A DNA stretch of 64,000 nt from Ferrovibrio terrae_B (GTDB lineage: Bacteria > Pseudomonadota > Alphaproteobacteria > Ferrovibrionales > Ferrovibrionaceae), in the NCBI RefSeq assembly GCF_943371255.1, contig NZ_CALRUC010000007.1:1-64000 (forward strand), read 5' to 3'. The notes under the pieces were generated by a model. That model ran no database searches. It was not told the origin of the DNA and saw nothing but the letters and a program-made list of their open reading frames with translations. Both the position numbers and the translations under genes were made by a program. Positions 52,910 through 61,893 of the stretch are shown in pieces (position 1 is the stretch's first letter; every line of letters begins with the position of its first letter).

Positions 52910-54254
52910 ACCCGTTCACGTGATTGGCGGCGGCCTCGCCGGCTCGGAGGCCGCCTGGCAGATCGCCCGCATGGGCGTGCCCGTGGTGCTGCATGAGATG
53001 CGGCCCGTGCGCAAGACTGATGCCCATAACGGCGAGGGCCTGGCCGAGCTGGTCTGCTCGAATTCCTTCCGCTCCGATGATGCCGAAAGCAACGCCGTCG
53101 GCCTGCTGCATGAGGAGCTGCGGCGCTGCAACTCCCTCATCATGCGCGCGGCCGAAGTGGCGAAAGTGCCTGCCGGCGGCGCGCTGGCGGTCGACCGCGA
53201 CGTCTTCTCCGGCGAGGTACAAAAGGCCATCGAGGCCGAACCGCTGATCGAGTTGCGCCGCGAGGAAATCGCCGGCCTGCCGCCGGCCGACTGGGACAGT
53301 GTCGTGGTCGCCACCGGGCCACTCACCTCGCCACCGCTGGCCGAAGCGATCCGCACGCTCACCGGCGAACAGAGCCTCGCTTTCTTCGATGCCATCGCGC
53401 CCATCGTGCATCGCGACAGCATCGACATGGACAAGGCCTGGTTCCAGTCGCGTTATGACAAGGTCGGGCCGGCCGGCGATGGCGCCGATTATATCAACTG
53501 CCCGTTCGAGAAGCCCAACTACCTCGAATTCCATGCCGCCCTGCTGGCGGCGGAAAAAACCGAATTCAAGGAATGGGAAAAGAACACGCCCTATTTCGAG
53601 GGCTGCCTGCCGATCGAGGTGATGGCCGAACGCGGGGCCCGCACGCTGACCTTCGGTCCGATGAAACCGGTCGGGCTCACCGATCCCAAAACCGGCCGCA
53701 AACCCTATGCCGTGGTGCAACTGCGCCAGGACAACAAGCTGGGCACGCTGTTCAACATGGTCGGCTTCCAGACCAAGATGAAGCATGGCGAGCAGACCCG
53801 CATCTTCCGCATGATTCCTGGTCTGGAGAATGCGCAATTCGCCCGCCTCGGCGGCATCCACCGCAACACCTTCCTCAACTCGCCCAAGCTGCTCGACACC
53901 CAGTTACGGCTGAAGGCAATGCCGAGCCTGCGCTTTGCCGGCCAGGTCACCGGCGTCGAAGGTTATGTCGAGAGCACGGCCATCGGGCTGATCGCGGGCC
54001 GCATGGCAGCGGCGCAGCGCCTCGGGCATGAGCAGGCCCCGCCGCCGCCGACCACGGCGCTGGGCGCGCTGCACAGCCACATCACTGGCGGCGCCGATGC
54101 CAAACATTTCCAGCCGATGAATGTGAATTTCGGCCTGTTCCCGCCGCCGTCTGCCGATGTACGCAAGGAAGACCGCAAACGGTCGCTCTCCCGCCGTGCC
54201 CTCGCCGATCTCGCCAGCTGGCTCGGCGGCGCGGCCCCGGCTGCCGCGGCCTAG
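52896..54254 (+). CDS. trmFO: Folate-dependent tRNA m5U54 methyltransferase TrmFO
   Basis: 452-residue FAD enzyme using methylenetetrahydrofolate. FAD motif VIGGGLAGSEAAWQIAR, HEMRP, and catalytic-cysteine segment VCSNSFRSDDAESNAVG. Normal family length. Its stop is interlocked with that of the convergent NDUFAF6-like gene (CTAG). Confidence 0.96.
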   Translation: MTQTEPVHVIGGGLAGSEAAWQIARMGVPVVLHEMRPVRKTDAHNGEGLAELVCSNSFRSDDAESNAVGLLHEELRRCNSLIMRAAEVAKVPAGGALAVDRDVFSGEVQKAIEAEPLIELRREEIAGLPPADWDSVVVATGPLTSPPLAEAIRTLTGEQSLAFFDAIAPIVHRDSIDMDKAWFQSRYDKVGPAGDGADYINCPFEKPNYLEFHAALLAAEKTEFKEWEKNTPYFEGCLPIEVMAERGARTLTFGPMKPVGLTDPKTGRKPYAVVQLRQDNKLGTLFNMVGFQTKMKHGEQTRIFRMIPGLENAQFARLGGIHRNTFLNSPKLLDTQLRLKAMPSLRFAGQVTGVEGYVESTAIGLIAGRMAAAQRLGHEQAPPPPTTALGALHSHITGGADAKHFQPMNVNFGLFPPPSADVRKEDRKRSLSRRALADLASWLGGAAPAAAA

Positions 54255-55078
54255 ATCCGGCCGCGCACAGAGGCCCAGAGCAGGCGCAACTGCCGTGCCA
54301 GCGGCGTGACGCGCGCTTCGGCCAGCAGCGGATCGTAGTCGCTTCGTTTCAGCGCCCTGAGATACAGGCCGACAAGCGCGGCCGGCAGCACGGCCGGCAA
54401 AGCCGCCCGCGCGATCCTGTGCCGGCGCGCCGCCTGCAACAGGTCCGCAGCTTCACCGGCCACCATCGTCATGGCCGGCCGCAACGCCGGCCCGCACTCG
54501 GTCTGATAGGTGGCTTCCGGCGTCAGACCCTGTGCGGCCAGCAGGTCGGCCGGCAGCATCACGCGCTGTCGCGCCAGCAGATGCGGCATGGAACGCAGGA
54601 TGCCGGTCAAGGCATAGGCCGTGCCGGCGGCGCGCAGCATCACCTCGTCCGCCGTTGCACCGAGACACTGCACGGCAAGTTTCATCAGTGGAACGGATGT
54701 CGCTTCGGCATAGGCTTTCAGGGCCGGCAGGTCCGCGAAAGGCTGCTCCTCCATGTCGCGTTCGCGCGCGTCGATCAGGGCGAGCACGGTATCAAGGTCG
54801 AGATCCCGGCAATGGTCATACAGCGCCAGTACCACCGGATGCTGTCGTGGCGTGCCGGCCCTGATGCCATCCCAGGCCTCGCGCCACCATTGCAGGCGGA
54901 TCTGGCCGATCATCGGCTGGCTGACGCTTTCACGTGCCCGCGCGATCTCGCTGTTGAACGCGTAGAGCGCGAACAGGGCGGGACGTCTGGCATCCGGTGC
55001 GAACAACGCACTCAGCCAGCGATCCGGATCAAGCCGCTGCAGGTCGCGGCCGCAGTGTTCAGCCGGCGAGTCGGTCAT
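54251..55078 (-). CDS. Squalene/phytoene synthase-fold protein, NDUFAF6-like
   Basis: 275 residues with the isoprenoid-synthase fold but without the first DxxxD metal motif: the corresponding segment reads ALYAFNSEIARARESV, as in NDUFAF6, the mitochondrial complex I assembly factor, rather than carotenoid enzymes. Other family bits are IRLQWWREAWDG and LPADLLAAQGL. No carotenoid genes are nearby, and an NDUFAF3-like gene lies 1.6 kb away. A role in complex I assembly is inferred. Confidence 0.85.
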   Translation of the reverse strand: MTDSPAEHCGRDLQRLDPDRWLSALFAPDARRPALFALYAFNSEIARARESVSQPMIGQIRLQWWREAWDGIRAGTPRQHPVVLALYDHCRDLDLDTVLALIDARERDMEEQPFADLPALKAYAEATSVPLMKLAVQCLGATADEVMLRAAGTAYALTGILRSMPHLLARQRVMLPADLLAAQGLTPEATYQTECGPALRPAMTMVAGEAADLLQAARRHRIARAALPAVLPAALVGLYLRALKRSDYDPLLAEARVTPLARQLRLLWASVRGRI

Positions 55079-55297
55079 GCAGAAAGCCCGTCAATCGGGG
55101 AAGATTGCTTGTCGACACCATGATTTATGGTAGCCTCACGACTGCGAATCAGGGTGTTGCACGCAGACACGGTGATCGATTCGTCCTTCCCCTGCCCCAT
55201 GTTCCATGCACAGGGGCTTCATCGAGCGCCGTCCTGCGAATCTGCAACACATCCCTTACCGGGCAGACCCTGAACAGGAACAACAAGGACCAGCATC

Positions 55298-55876
55298 ATG
55301 GCAAAGATTCTCGAAAACCTCTACAAGGCGCTGGGCGCCGGCGTCGTTCTGGCGCTGGTCGTCTTCTTCCTTGTCCACCGCAGCTTTGATGCTGCCTTCG
55401 TCAGCTTCTTCTTCCGCTGGCTGCATGTGCTGTCGGGCATCCTGTGGATCGGCCTGCTCTGGTACTTCAACTTTGTGCAGATCCCGACCATGCCGAAGAT
55501 TCCGGCCGAGCTGAAGCCCGCCGTGGGCAAGTTCATCGCCCCCGAGGCGCTGTTCTGGTTCCGCTGGTCGGCACTGGCCACCGTGATTACCGGCCTGGTC
55601 CTGTCAATCCTGAATGGCTATGGCCACCAGGCTTTCGCCATGCAGGAAGGCAGCCGCACCATCGGCATCGGCATGTATCTCGGCCTGTTCATGGCGGCCA
55701 ATGTCTGGTTCGTGATCTGGCCGAACCAGAAGAAGGCGCTGGGCATCGTGCCGACCGACGACGCCAGCAAGGCCAAGGCGGCCCGTGTCGCCATGCTGGG
55801 CTCGCGCACCAACTTCATGCTGTCGATCCCGATGCTGTATTGCATGGTCGCGCAGCAGAATGGCGGCGCCTGGTAA
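55298..55876 (+). CDS. PuuD-like membrane protein (urate hydroxylase/DUF989 family)
   Basis: 192 residues with four to five membrane helices (VVLALVVFFLVHRSFDAAFV; FRWLHVLSGILWIGLLWYFN; IGMYLGLFMAANVWFVIWPN) and histidines placed as in haem-binding membrane subunits. It matches the membrane half of PuuD but lacks a cytochrome c domain. No purine genes are adjacent, so the urate assignment is weak. A terminator follows. Confidence 0.78.
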   Translation: MAKILENLYKALGAGVVLALVVFFLVHRSFDAAFVSFFFRWLHVLSGILWIGLLWYFNFVQIPTMPKIPAELKPAVGKFIAPEALFWFRWSALATVITGLVLSILNGYGHQAFAMQEGSRTIGIGMYLGLFMAANVWFVIWPNQKKALGIVPTDDASKAKAARVAMLGSRTNFMLSIPMLYCMVAQQNGGAW

Positions 55877-55900
55877 GGCGTCCTCCATCAGAACGAATGA

Positions 55901-55928
55901 GGGCGGCCTTCACGGGCCGCCCTTTTTT
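55901..55928 (+). terminator. Rho-independent terminator
   Basis: GGGCGGCC, short loop, GGGCCGCCC then seven T. It ends the PuuD-like gene and lies 10 nt from the stop of the convergent VOC gene. Confidence 0.9.
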
Positions 55929-55938
55929 TACCTGCGGA

Positions 55939-56574
55939 TCAGGCCACGCCGCTGAAGGCGATCAGGTTGCCGTCCGGATCCCGCACGATGAACATGCGCG
56001 CCCCCCATGGTTCGGTCCGCAGGAGTTGGTGGAAAGTCGCCCCTGCCGTCTGGAATTCCAGAAACAGCGGCTTGGCATCATCCAGCGTGATGCTGGCCGA
56101 TAACGCATCCTTCTCCCGGGCACGGAAGTCTTCATCAAAAGCAGGCCGGTAGACTTTGCGCAGGTTCAGGCGCGCCCCATCGCGAACGACCTGGGCATAG
56201 AACGGCGGCTCGCCATAGGTGAAGGCGATCTGGAAGCCGAGCTTGCGCGTGAAGAAATCACAGGAAACTGCGATATCCGCCACGAACAGCTGCGGTTCTG
56301 CGGCCAGTATTGTCGTTGGTGCGATTGAGGATTCAGCAGGTGTCATGGTTGCAAGTCCTTGCTTGAGGGCCTGCCAGTTCTCGAAACCGGATTTCTTCGC
56401 CACCAGATTCTGGGCATCCGCCAACTTGAATGGCTGGTCCAGGATTTCCCGGTCATTGAGGTGATGAAAACGGGCGACAAACTGCCTGATCTGTGCCGCG
56501 ACCGGGAAATAACGGTCACGGTGCCAATGCAGATACAACTTGGCCTGTTTTCTGAGGTTCTCGAGATTTGGCAT
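55939..56574 (-). CDS. VOC (glyoxalase/bleomycin-resistance) protein with N-terminal helical domain
   Basis: 211 residues. Residues 1-75 form a helical module (LENLRKQAKLYLHWHRDRYF; FENWQALKQG) that often accompanies glyoxalase-like or ankyrin proteins. The rest is a VOC domain (LFVADIAVSCDFFTRKLGFQ; RMFIVRDPDGNLIAFSG) with the C-terminal Glu metal ligand replaced by Ala/Ser context. Activity unknown. Confidence 0.82.
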   Translation of the reverse strand: MPNLENLRKQAKLYLHWHRDRYFPVAAQIRQFVARFHHLNDREILDQPFKLADAQNLVAKKSGFENWQALKQGLATMTPAESSIAPTTILAAEPQLFVADIAVSCDFFTRKLGFQIAFTYGEPPFYAQVVRDGARLNLRKVYRPAFDEDFRAREKDALSASITLDDAKPLFLEFQTAGATFHQLLRTEPWGARMFIVRDPDGNLIAFSGVA

Positions 56575-56708
56575 GAGCGCACTACGGTTGGAGTTCGTAG
56601 GCGGGCATCGCCCCTCCGGCCGCAGCCCCTCGGGGGTCTCGGCCGATGCGCCCTACCGGCGCGCAACTATTCTAGGATGGCGCCGCCGCGCTGGTCAATC
56701 GCGTCTTA

Positions 56709-57083
56709 TCAGACCGGGATCAGGGCGGCAGCCACCCGGCGCCCCTCGCCCATCAGCAGGTTATAGGTGCGGCAGGCAGCGCCGGTATCCAGCGCCTCGA
56801 TGATCAGACCGCGAGCCCGGATCTCGGCACGCAGCGCCTTGTTGATGAAGACCATGCTGGGGCCGCAGCCGATCAGCAGCAGCTCGACCGCCGGGTCCAT
56901 GGTGAAGACCGGCTCCAGAGATTGCGCTGTCAGCGCTGCGATATCGGCAAGACCCCAGGGCATCGTCTGCCCGGGAAACACCAACACGGACTCGGTCCAG
57001 TGCTTACCGGTGATGCGGAAGCCGCCATCGCCATAGGCGTTGATCGACTGGCGATCCGTCGGAATGCGCGGCAGCAGGTCCAT
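56709..57083 (-). CDS. Mth938/NDUFAF3-like protein
   Basis: 124 residues of the Mth938 (DUF498) family (SINAYGDGGFRITGKHWTES; LLIGCGPSMVFINKALRAEI; DTGAACRTYNLLMGEGRRVA). The eukaryotic homologue NDUFAF3 assists complex I assembly. It lies 21 nt after secF on the same strand, its usual place in alphaproteobacteria. A 134-nt gap with no evident feature separates it from the VOC gene. Confidence 0.88.
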   Translation of the reverse strand: MDLLPRIPTDRQSINAYGDGGFRITGKHWTESVLVFPGQTMPWGLADIAALTAQSLEPVFTMDPAVELLLIGCGPSMVFINKALRAEIRARGLIIEALDTGAACRTYNLLMGEGRRVAAALIPV

Positions 57084-57104
57084 GATCCCGCTCCCTGGTC
57101 CGCC

Positions 57105-58061
57105 TTACGGGCGCTGGGCCGCCGCCTTGGCTTCGGCCTGCTCGGACGGCTGGCCGCGCCGCAGGCGGTTTTCGCCCAGGAACAGCAGGATCGGCGCCGC
57201 GATGAAGATCGAGGACGAGGTTGCCAGCACGATGCCGAACAGCAGCACAAGGGCGAATTCACGCACCGCCTCGCCGCCGAACAGCGCCAGCGGAATGGTC
57301 GACAGGAACACGGTCAGCGATGTGTTGACCGTGCGGTTCAGGGTTTCGTTGATGCTCTTGTCGATCAGCTCGCGTAGCGGCAGGGTCTTGTACTTGCGCA
57401 GGTTCTCGCGCACGCGGTCGTAAACCACCACCTTGTCGTTGACCGAAAAGCCCATCACCGTCAGCACGGCGGCAATGGCGACCAGGTTGAACTGGATGTC
57501 GGTGATGACATAGAAGCCGACGGTTTTGGTGACGTCGAGCACCAGCGTGACAATGGCGCCGATGCCGAACTGCCATTCAAAGCGGAACCAGATGTAGACC
57601 AGCATGGCCAGCAGGGCGAGGCCCATGGCCAGCATGCCATCACGGAACAGGCCTTCGGATACCGATGCGCCCACAGCTTCAACCCGGCGGATTTCAGTGC
57701 CGGGATAGGCCTGGGTCAGGGCACCGCGCACCTTGTCTGCCGCCACCTGGGCGGCACTGTCTTCGGTGCCCTGCCGTTCCAGGCGGATCAGCACGTCATT
57801 CGGGCCACCGAACTGCTGCAGCGCCGAATGGCCAAGATTCAGGTTGCCGATCAGGCTGCGCAGAGCCGGAAAATCGGCCGGCTGCTGCAGGCGGGCTTCG
57901 ATCACGATGCCGCCCTTGAAGTCGATGCCGTAATTCAGGCCCGGATAGAAGAACAGGATCACCGACACGACAGACAGGAAAGCCGACATGGCGAGGCCGA
58001 TCACGCGGCCCTTCATGAAGGGATAGGCTGTGTTATCGGGAATCAGGCGGAGCTTGTACAT
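57105..58061 (-). CDS. secF: Protein translocase subunit SecF
   Basis: 318 residues; six membrane helices and a periplasmic P4 domain. Family segments LNYGIDFKGGIVIEARL, RFEWQFGIGAIVTLVLDVT, FSVNDKVVVYDRVREN. Uses the proton-motive force with SecD to complete export. 10 nt after secD. Confidence 0.96.
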   Translation of the reverse strand: MYKLRLIPDNTAYPFMKGRVIGLAMSAFLSVVSVILFFYPGLNYGIDFKGGIVIEARLQQPADFPALRSLIGNLNLGHSALQQFGGPNDVLIRLERQGTEDSAAQVAADKVRGALTQAYPGTEIRRVEAVGASVSEGLFRDGMLAMGLALLAMLVYIWFRFEWQFGIGAIVTLVLDVTKTVGFYVITDIQFNLVAIAAVLTVMGFSVNDKVVVYDRVRENLRKYKTLPLRELIDKSINETLNRTVNTSLTVFLSTIPLALFGGEAVREFALVLLFGIVLATSSSIFIAAPILLFLGENRLRRGQPSEQAEAKAAAQRP

Positions 58062-58071
58062 GCCCGTCTCC

Positions 58072-59682
58072 TTACACCGGCAGCAGGGTCGGCCGGCGCT
58101 GCCGCAGCCAGGTCACCATCATCAGGCGGACCAGCACGGTAGCAGTGAACATCGAGGTGAGAATGCCGATCGAGATGGTGACGGCGAAGCCCTTCACCGT
58201 GCCGGAGCCCAGCGAATACAGCAGCGCCATCTTGATCAGCGTGGTGACGTTGGCATCAAAGATGGTGCTGAAAGCGCGGCTGAAGCCGGCCGACATGGCC
58301 GCCATCGGCGATTTGCCCAGCTTGGTTTCCTCGCGAATGCGCTCGTTGATCAGCACGTTGGCATCCACCGACATGCCGAGTGTCAGCAGCAGGCCCGCGA
58401 TACCCGGCAGCGTCAATGTCGCCTGCAGCATCGACATGGCTGCCAGCGTCATCACCAGGTTGACCAGCAGGGCCACATCGGCAAACAGGCCGAACAGGCC
58501 ATAGGCCAGCACCATGTAGATCACGACCAGGCAGGCCGCGACGCCAATCGAGATCAGACCGGCGCGGATCGAGTCCTCGCCCAGATCGGGACCGACGGTA
58601 CGCTGCTCGACCACCTTCAGCGGTGCCGGCAGGGCGCCGGCACGCAGCAGCACGGCAAGGTCGTTGGCGCCCGTGACGGTGAAATTGCCGCTGATCTGAC
58701 CCGAGCCGCCGAGGATCGGTTCGCGGATCACCGGAGCGCTGAGCACCTTGTTGTCGAGCACGATGGCAAAGGGCTGACCGACGGCCTGCTGTGTGATGTC
58801 GGCGAAGCGTTTGCCGCCAGCCGTATCGAAACGGAAATTGACAATCGGCTGGCCGCTGCGCTGGTCGTAGCCGGCCTGGGCATCGACCAGATTCTCGCCG
58901 GCAACTTCTACCTTGCGCTTGACGACATAACGTTCCTTGCCGCGGCCATTGCTCTCGCCTTCGAGAATTTCGGAGCCCGGCGGCGCCGGCGCATTCGGAT
59001 CCGCGCCGGTATCCACCATGCGGAAGGTCAGTTTCGCGGTGGTGCCGACCAGTTCGATCATACGCTGCGGATTATCGATGCCCGGCAGCTGAACCAGGAT
59101 ATGCGTATTGCCCTGACGCTGGATGGTCGGTTCGGACACGCCGGTCTGGTCGATACGGCGCCGCACGATCTCGATAGACTGCGTCACGGCATTACGCGCG
59201 CGTTCCTGCAGTGCTGCTTCCGACAGTGTCATGCGCAGCTGGCCATCGGGCGTGGCCGTGACGTCCATATCGGTCTGGGCGCTGCCGAAGCCGAGGCCAG
59301 CGGTGCTCTGCACCGGCAGGGCCAGCTTGACCAGCAGCTGGCGAGCCTGCTCGGCCTGAGCCGGATCGCGCAGGCGCAGCGTTACGCTGTTCGTGCCAGA
59401 TACACCCAGATTGGTGTAACCGATGCGGGCGGTACGCATTTCATTGCGCGCGCCTTCAACCAGTGCTTCCAGCCGCTCGCGCAGCACCACCGAAGTATCC
59501 ACTTCGAACAGCAGATGCGCGCCACCGCGCAGATCGAGACCCAGGCTGATCTGGCGCTTGGGCAGCCAGTTGGGCCAGGTCGCGACGGTCGCGGCGGGGA
59601 AGAAGCTTGGAATGCTGAAGGCCACACTGACCAGGCAGGCCAGTGCGATCAACGCAATCTTCCAGGGCGCAAAATACATCAT
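58072..59682 (-). CDS. secD: Protein translocase subunit SecD
   Basis: 536 residues with an N-terminal membrane helix, periplasmic P1 head (ISLGLDLRGGAHLLFEVD; RRRIDQTGVSEPTIQRQG; ILVQLPGI) and a C-terminal five-helix block (ISIGVAACLVVIYMVLAYGL; LTLGMSVDANVLINERIREE). Downstream of yajC across an 83-nt gap with a hairpin. Confidence 0.97.
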   Translation of the reverse strand: MMYFAPWKIALIALACLVSVAFSIPSFFPAATVATWPNWLPKRQISLGLDLRGGAHLLFEVDTSVVLRERLEALVEGARNEMRTARIGYTNLGVSGTNSVTLRLRDPAQAEQARQLLVKLALPVQSTAGLGFGSAQTDMDVTATPDGQLRMTLSEAALQERARNAVTQSIEIVRRRIDQTGVSEPTIQRQGNTHILVQLPGIDNPQRMIELVGTTAKLTFRMVDTGADPNAPAPPGSEILEGESNGRGKERYVVKRKVEVAGENLVDAQAGYDQRSGQPIVNFRFDTAGGKRFADITQQAVGQPFAIVLDNKVLSAPVIREPILGGSGQISGNFTVTGANDLAVLLRAGALPAPLKVVEQRTVGPDLGEDSIRAGLISIGVAACLVVIYMVLAYGLFGLFADVALLVNLVMTLAAMSMLQATLTLPGIAGLLLTLGMSVDANVLINERIREETKLGKSPMAAMSAGFSRAFSTIFDANVTTLIKMALLYSLGSGTVKGFAVTISIGILTSMFTATVLVRLMMVTWLRQRRPTLLPV

Positions 59683-59711
59683 CGGCGTATCACATCTTCA
59701 GGCAGTCAAAA

Positions 59712-59738
59712 CGGGCGGCGTCATGATGGCGCCGCCCG
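59712..59738 (-). other. Intergenic hairpin between yajC and secD
   Basis: CGGGCGGCG and CGCCGCCCG are perfect 9-bp arms with a 9-nt loop; on the minus strand a TTTT follows. It may act as partial terminator or attenuator lowering secD-secF expression relative to yajC. Confidence 0.6.
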
Positions 59739-59765
59739 CAGTCATAGGCTGTCGTCGCCTGACGA

Positions 59766-60116
59766 TCAGCTGGCCTTGGCTTCGGCCTTGTCTTCGTCAT
59801 CGACATCGCCACCCTTCGAGCGGACTTCGCCGATGGTGCCCTTCAGCACCTTGACCTTGACGCCATCGGCGATCTCGATCTGCAGGATGCCGTCTTCCTG
59901 AACCTTGACGATCTTGCCGATGATGCCGCCTGCGGTGGTGACGATGTCGCCACGACGCACGGCTTCGATCATGGCCTTATGTTCCTTCATCTTCTTCTGC
60001 TGCGGACGGATCAGCAGGAAATAGAAAACGACGAAAATCAGGACCAGCGGCAGCAGCGAGGTCAGCATGTCGGTGGTGCCACCGGTCGCCTGCGCATAGG
60101 CCTCGGAAATCAGCAT
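59766..60116 (-). CDS. yajC: Preprotein translocase subunit YajC
   Basis: 116 residues: single membrane helix (LLPLVLIFVVFYFLLIRPQQ) followed by the basic KKMKEHKAMIEAVRRGDIV and a beta-domain. ATG at 60116 matches the typical start (LISEAYAQA); a longer in-frame start is rejected. Confidence 0.95.
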   Translation of the reverse strand: MLISEAYAQATGGTTDMLTSLLPLVLIFVVFYFLLIRPQQKKMKEHKAMIEAVRRGDIVTTAGGIIGKIVKVQEDGILQIEIADGVKVKVLKGTIGEVRSKGGDVDDEDKAEAKAS

Positions 60117-60360
60117 GAAATAGCTCCCTGTCGATGATTGGGCCGCTGCGGTCCCCGTCGGTATCGGGGCTGCGCGGCGCGAGAGCGGGACTATAGCCGG
60201 GGATACCCCAATTGCAAGTATCGGCGCCGTGCAACTCCTGGCCGAGCATGAGGAAAAATCGAGCAGGATCAATCATCTGCACAGGCCGCCTTGATCCGCG
60301 GGGATAGCCGGAACAGCGTCCCGGCCCTATAGTGTGGTGCAGTCCCGTTCGGAGTTCGCC

Positions 60361-60573
60361 ATGTATGTTTTGAGTATTGAAGGCATGACCTGCGAGGCCT
60401 GCAAACGCGCGATCAGCACTGCGATCGGCCTCGCCGCCCCCGGCATCCCCTTTGAGGTCGACCTCGCCCGCAACCAGGTCCGTTTCAACACCCTGCCGAC
60501 CGTGGCTCAGGCAACGGTGCGCAATGCGATCCGCGATGCCGGCTACGGTATCCTGGAAACCGGCAACCGCTAG
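60361..60573 (+). CDS. Small heavy-metal-associated (HMA) protein
   Basis: 70 residues with the copper-type metal site MTCEACK after YVLSIEG and a ferredoxin-like fold end (DAGYGIL). Resembles CopZ-type chaperones but no copper ATPase is adjacent. It is convergent with the next gene (4-nt overlap). Confidence 0.8.
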   Translation: MYVLSIEGMTCEACKRAISTAIGLAAPGIPFEVDLARNQVRFNTLPTVAQATVRNAIRDAGYGILETGNR

Positions 60574-60995
60574 TTCGGCAGCGCCCGCAGCCACAGCAGG
60601 GCAACCTGCCGGTCGGCGAACAGGCGATGGGTCGAGCGCGTAAACAGAATACTGACGGCCTTGACCACCAGCGCGAAAAACGGATCAGGGCTGATGTAAG
60701 CCACGCGCGACGGCGTATCGCTTTTGCTGCCCCAGTCGGCCATCTGGCTGAGTCCCTTGATGGCAGACCAGTCGATACGACCATGGAAGTCTGACACATC
60801 AACCAGGGTCGGCATTTCAGTCTGGATCCAGCCGGCGGTGAAGCCCTGCTGCATGGCCTGATAAATCTTTCCGGTCTCGGGAGCCCCGACCACCTCGATC
60901 AGCAGCAAACCGCCTTCGACGCGGATATCGACATAGTCGGCCCGGTCGCCCAGGCGAACCTCGGTCGTCGGAGTGGATAAATCCTGCGCCTGCAT
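60570..60995 (-). CDS. SpoIIAA/STAS-like hypothetical protein
   Basis: 141 residues, soluble, alternating strand-helix pattern (VDIRVEGGLLLIEVVGAPET; MPTLVDVSDFHGRIDWSAIK; YISPDPFFALVVKAVSILF) like SpoIIAA/STAS proteins, but no phosphorylatable motif is certain. Function unknown. Confidence 0.65.
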   Translation of the reverse strand: MQAQDLSTPTTEVRLGDRADYVDIRVEGGLLLIEVVGAPETGKIYQAMQQGFTAGWIQTEMPTLVDVSDFHGRIDWSAIKGLSQMADWGSKSDTPSRVAYISPDPFFALVVKAVSILFTRSTHRLFADRQVALLWLRALPN

Positions 60996-61173
60996 TGCCC
61001 CTCCGAGTCCGTGATGAACCGGTTGCAGGCAGTGGAGCGCCCGTATGGTTAATATTGCATTAGACGCATAGGTGGTGCATCCGGAAAAATCGGGTTGTAT
61101 CCGAATATCCGGCCAATACCGGGCGTGAGACGCGCCCGCACAGGCTTGGATGGATGGGGCTGCAGGAAAGAAT

Positions 61174-61250
61174 TGGTCGGACTGGCGGGATTTGAACCCA
61201 CGACCCCTTGTCCCCCAGACAAGTGCGCTACCAGACTGCGCTACAGTCCG
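61174..61250 (-). tRNA. tRNA-Pro (anticodon GGG)
   Basis: Complete cloverleaf on the minus strand, 77 nt including encoded CCA: acceptor CGGACTG/CAGTCCG, anticodon stem CTTGT/ACAAG with loop CTGGGGG (anticodon GGG at 61214-61216), T-loop TTCAAAT. The flanking gaps (60996-61173 and 61251-61380) hold nothing else I can support. Confidence 0.97.
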
Positions 61251-61380
61251 ACCGGGCTTTGCAAGGCGGCCGGGTAAGCAGGCGGCGTTGCGAAGCGGCG
61301 CGCACTATAACCACGCCCTCCCCCGGGCGCAACCACGCCAAAACCCTTGAAAATACTGGATCGTAGCGCGCTGGCTCCGC

Positions 61381-61863
61381 TCAGCGATTCTGGCGGGCCA
61401 TGATGTCGGCGTGGATGCCTTCCAGTTCCTTCAAGCAGCTTTTCAGTGCCTGCTTGAGGCTGCCCATGTCATTGAGAAGGTCGAAGGGAATGCCGATCTG
61501 GCGCTGGTCGGATGCAGGCTTCGCAGGCGGGGCCGGTGGTGCCCCGGCCGGGCTCGGCTTGCCGCGGGCGCGCACGGCTTTGGCCAGGCCGCCCTCGCGC
61601 AGGAGCTTCTGGACGCCCTTGATGGTGTAACCCTGCTCATGCAGCAGGGCACGGATTTCGGCCAGAAGGGCAATGTCCTCGCCGCGGTAATAGCGGCGAC
61701 CGCCATTGCGCTTTACCGGCCGGACCTGGTGGAATTTCTTTTCCCAGAAACGCAGCACATGCTGCGGCAGATCCAGCTGTTCGGCGACTTCGCCGATGGT
61801 GCGGAAGGCTGCTTCGGTTTTACTTCTGGAGAGTTTTTCCGGTGCTTCGAACTGAGTCGCCAT
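61381..61863 (-). CDS. MerR family transcriptional regulator
   Basis: 160 residues. Winged helix-turn-helix FRTIGEVAEQLDLPQHVLRF with WEKKFHQVRPVKRNGGRRYY, an Ala/Pro-rich linker, and a short helical end. This MerR type follows ihfA in many alphaproteobacteria; its target is unknown. ATG at 61863 chosen; an upstream one three codons earlier is possible. Confidence 0.9.
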   Translation of the reverse strand: MATQFEAPEKLSRSKTEAAFRTIGEVAEQLDLPQHVLRFWEKKFHQVRPVKRNGGRRYYRGEDIALLAEIRALLHEQGYTIKGVQKLLREGGLAKAVRARGKPSPAGAPPAPPAKPASDQRQIGIPFDLLNDMGSLKQALKSCLKELEGIHADIMARQNR

Positions 61864-61893
61864 CAAACACAATCATACAGGGAAAACGGCAGC

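Noticed and set aside
54251..55078. Carotenoid or hopanoid synthesis gene (phytoene/squalene synthase)
   Set aside because: The first aspartate-rich metal motif is absent and no isoprenoid genes are adjacent; NDUFAF6-like is the better fit.
58030..59901. 623-codon open frame opposite secD
   Set aside because: Antisense to secD, which is fully conserved.
61174..61250. tRNA-Pro as an attachment site for another island
   Set aside because: No repeat of the tRNA 3' end was noticed nearby and both flanks are core genes.
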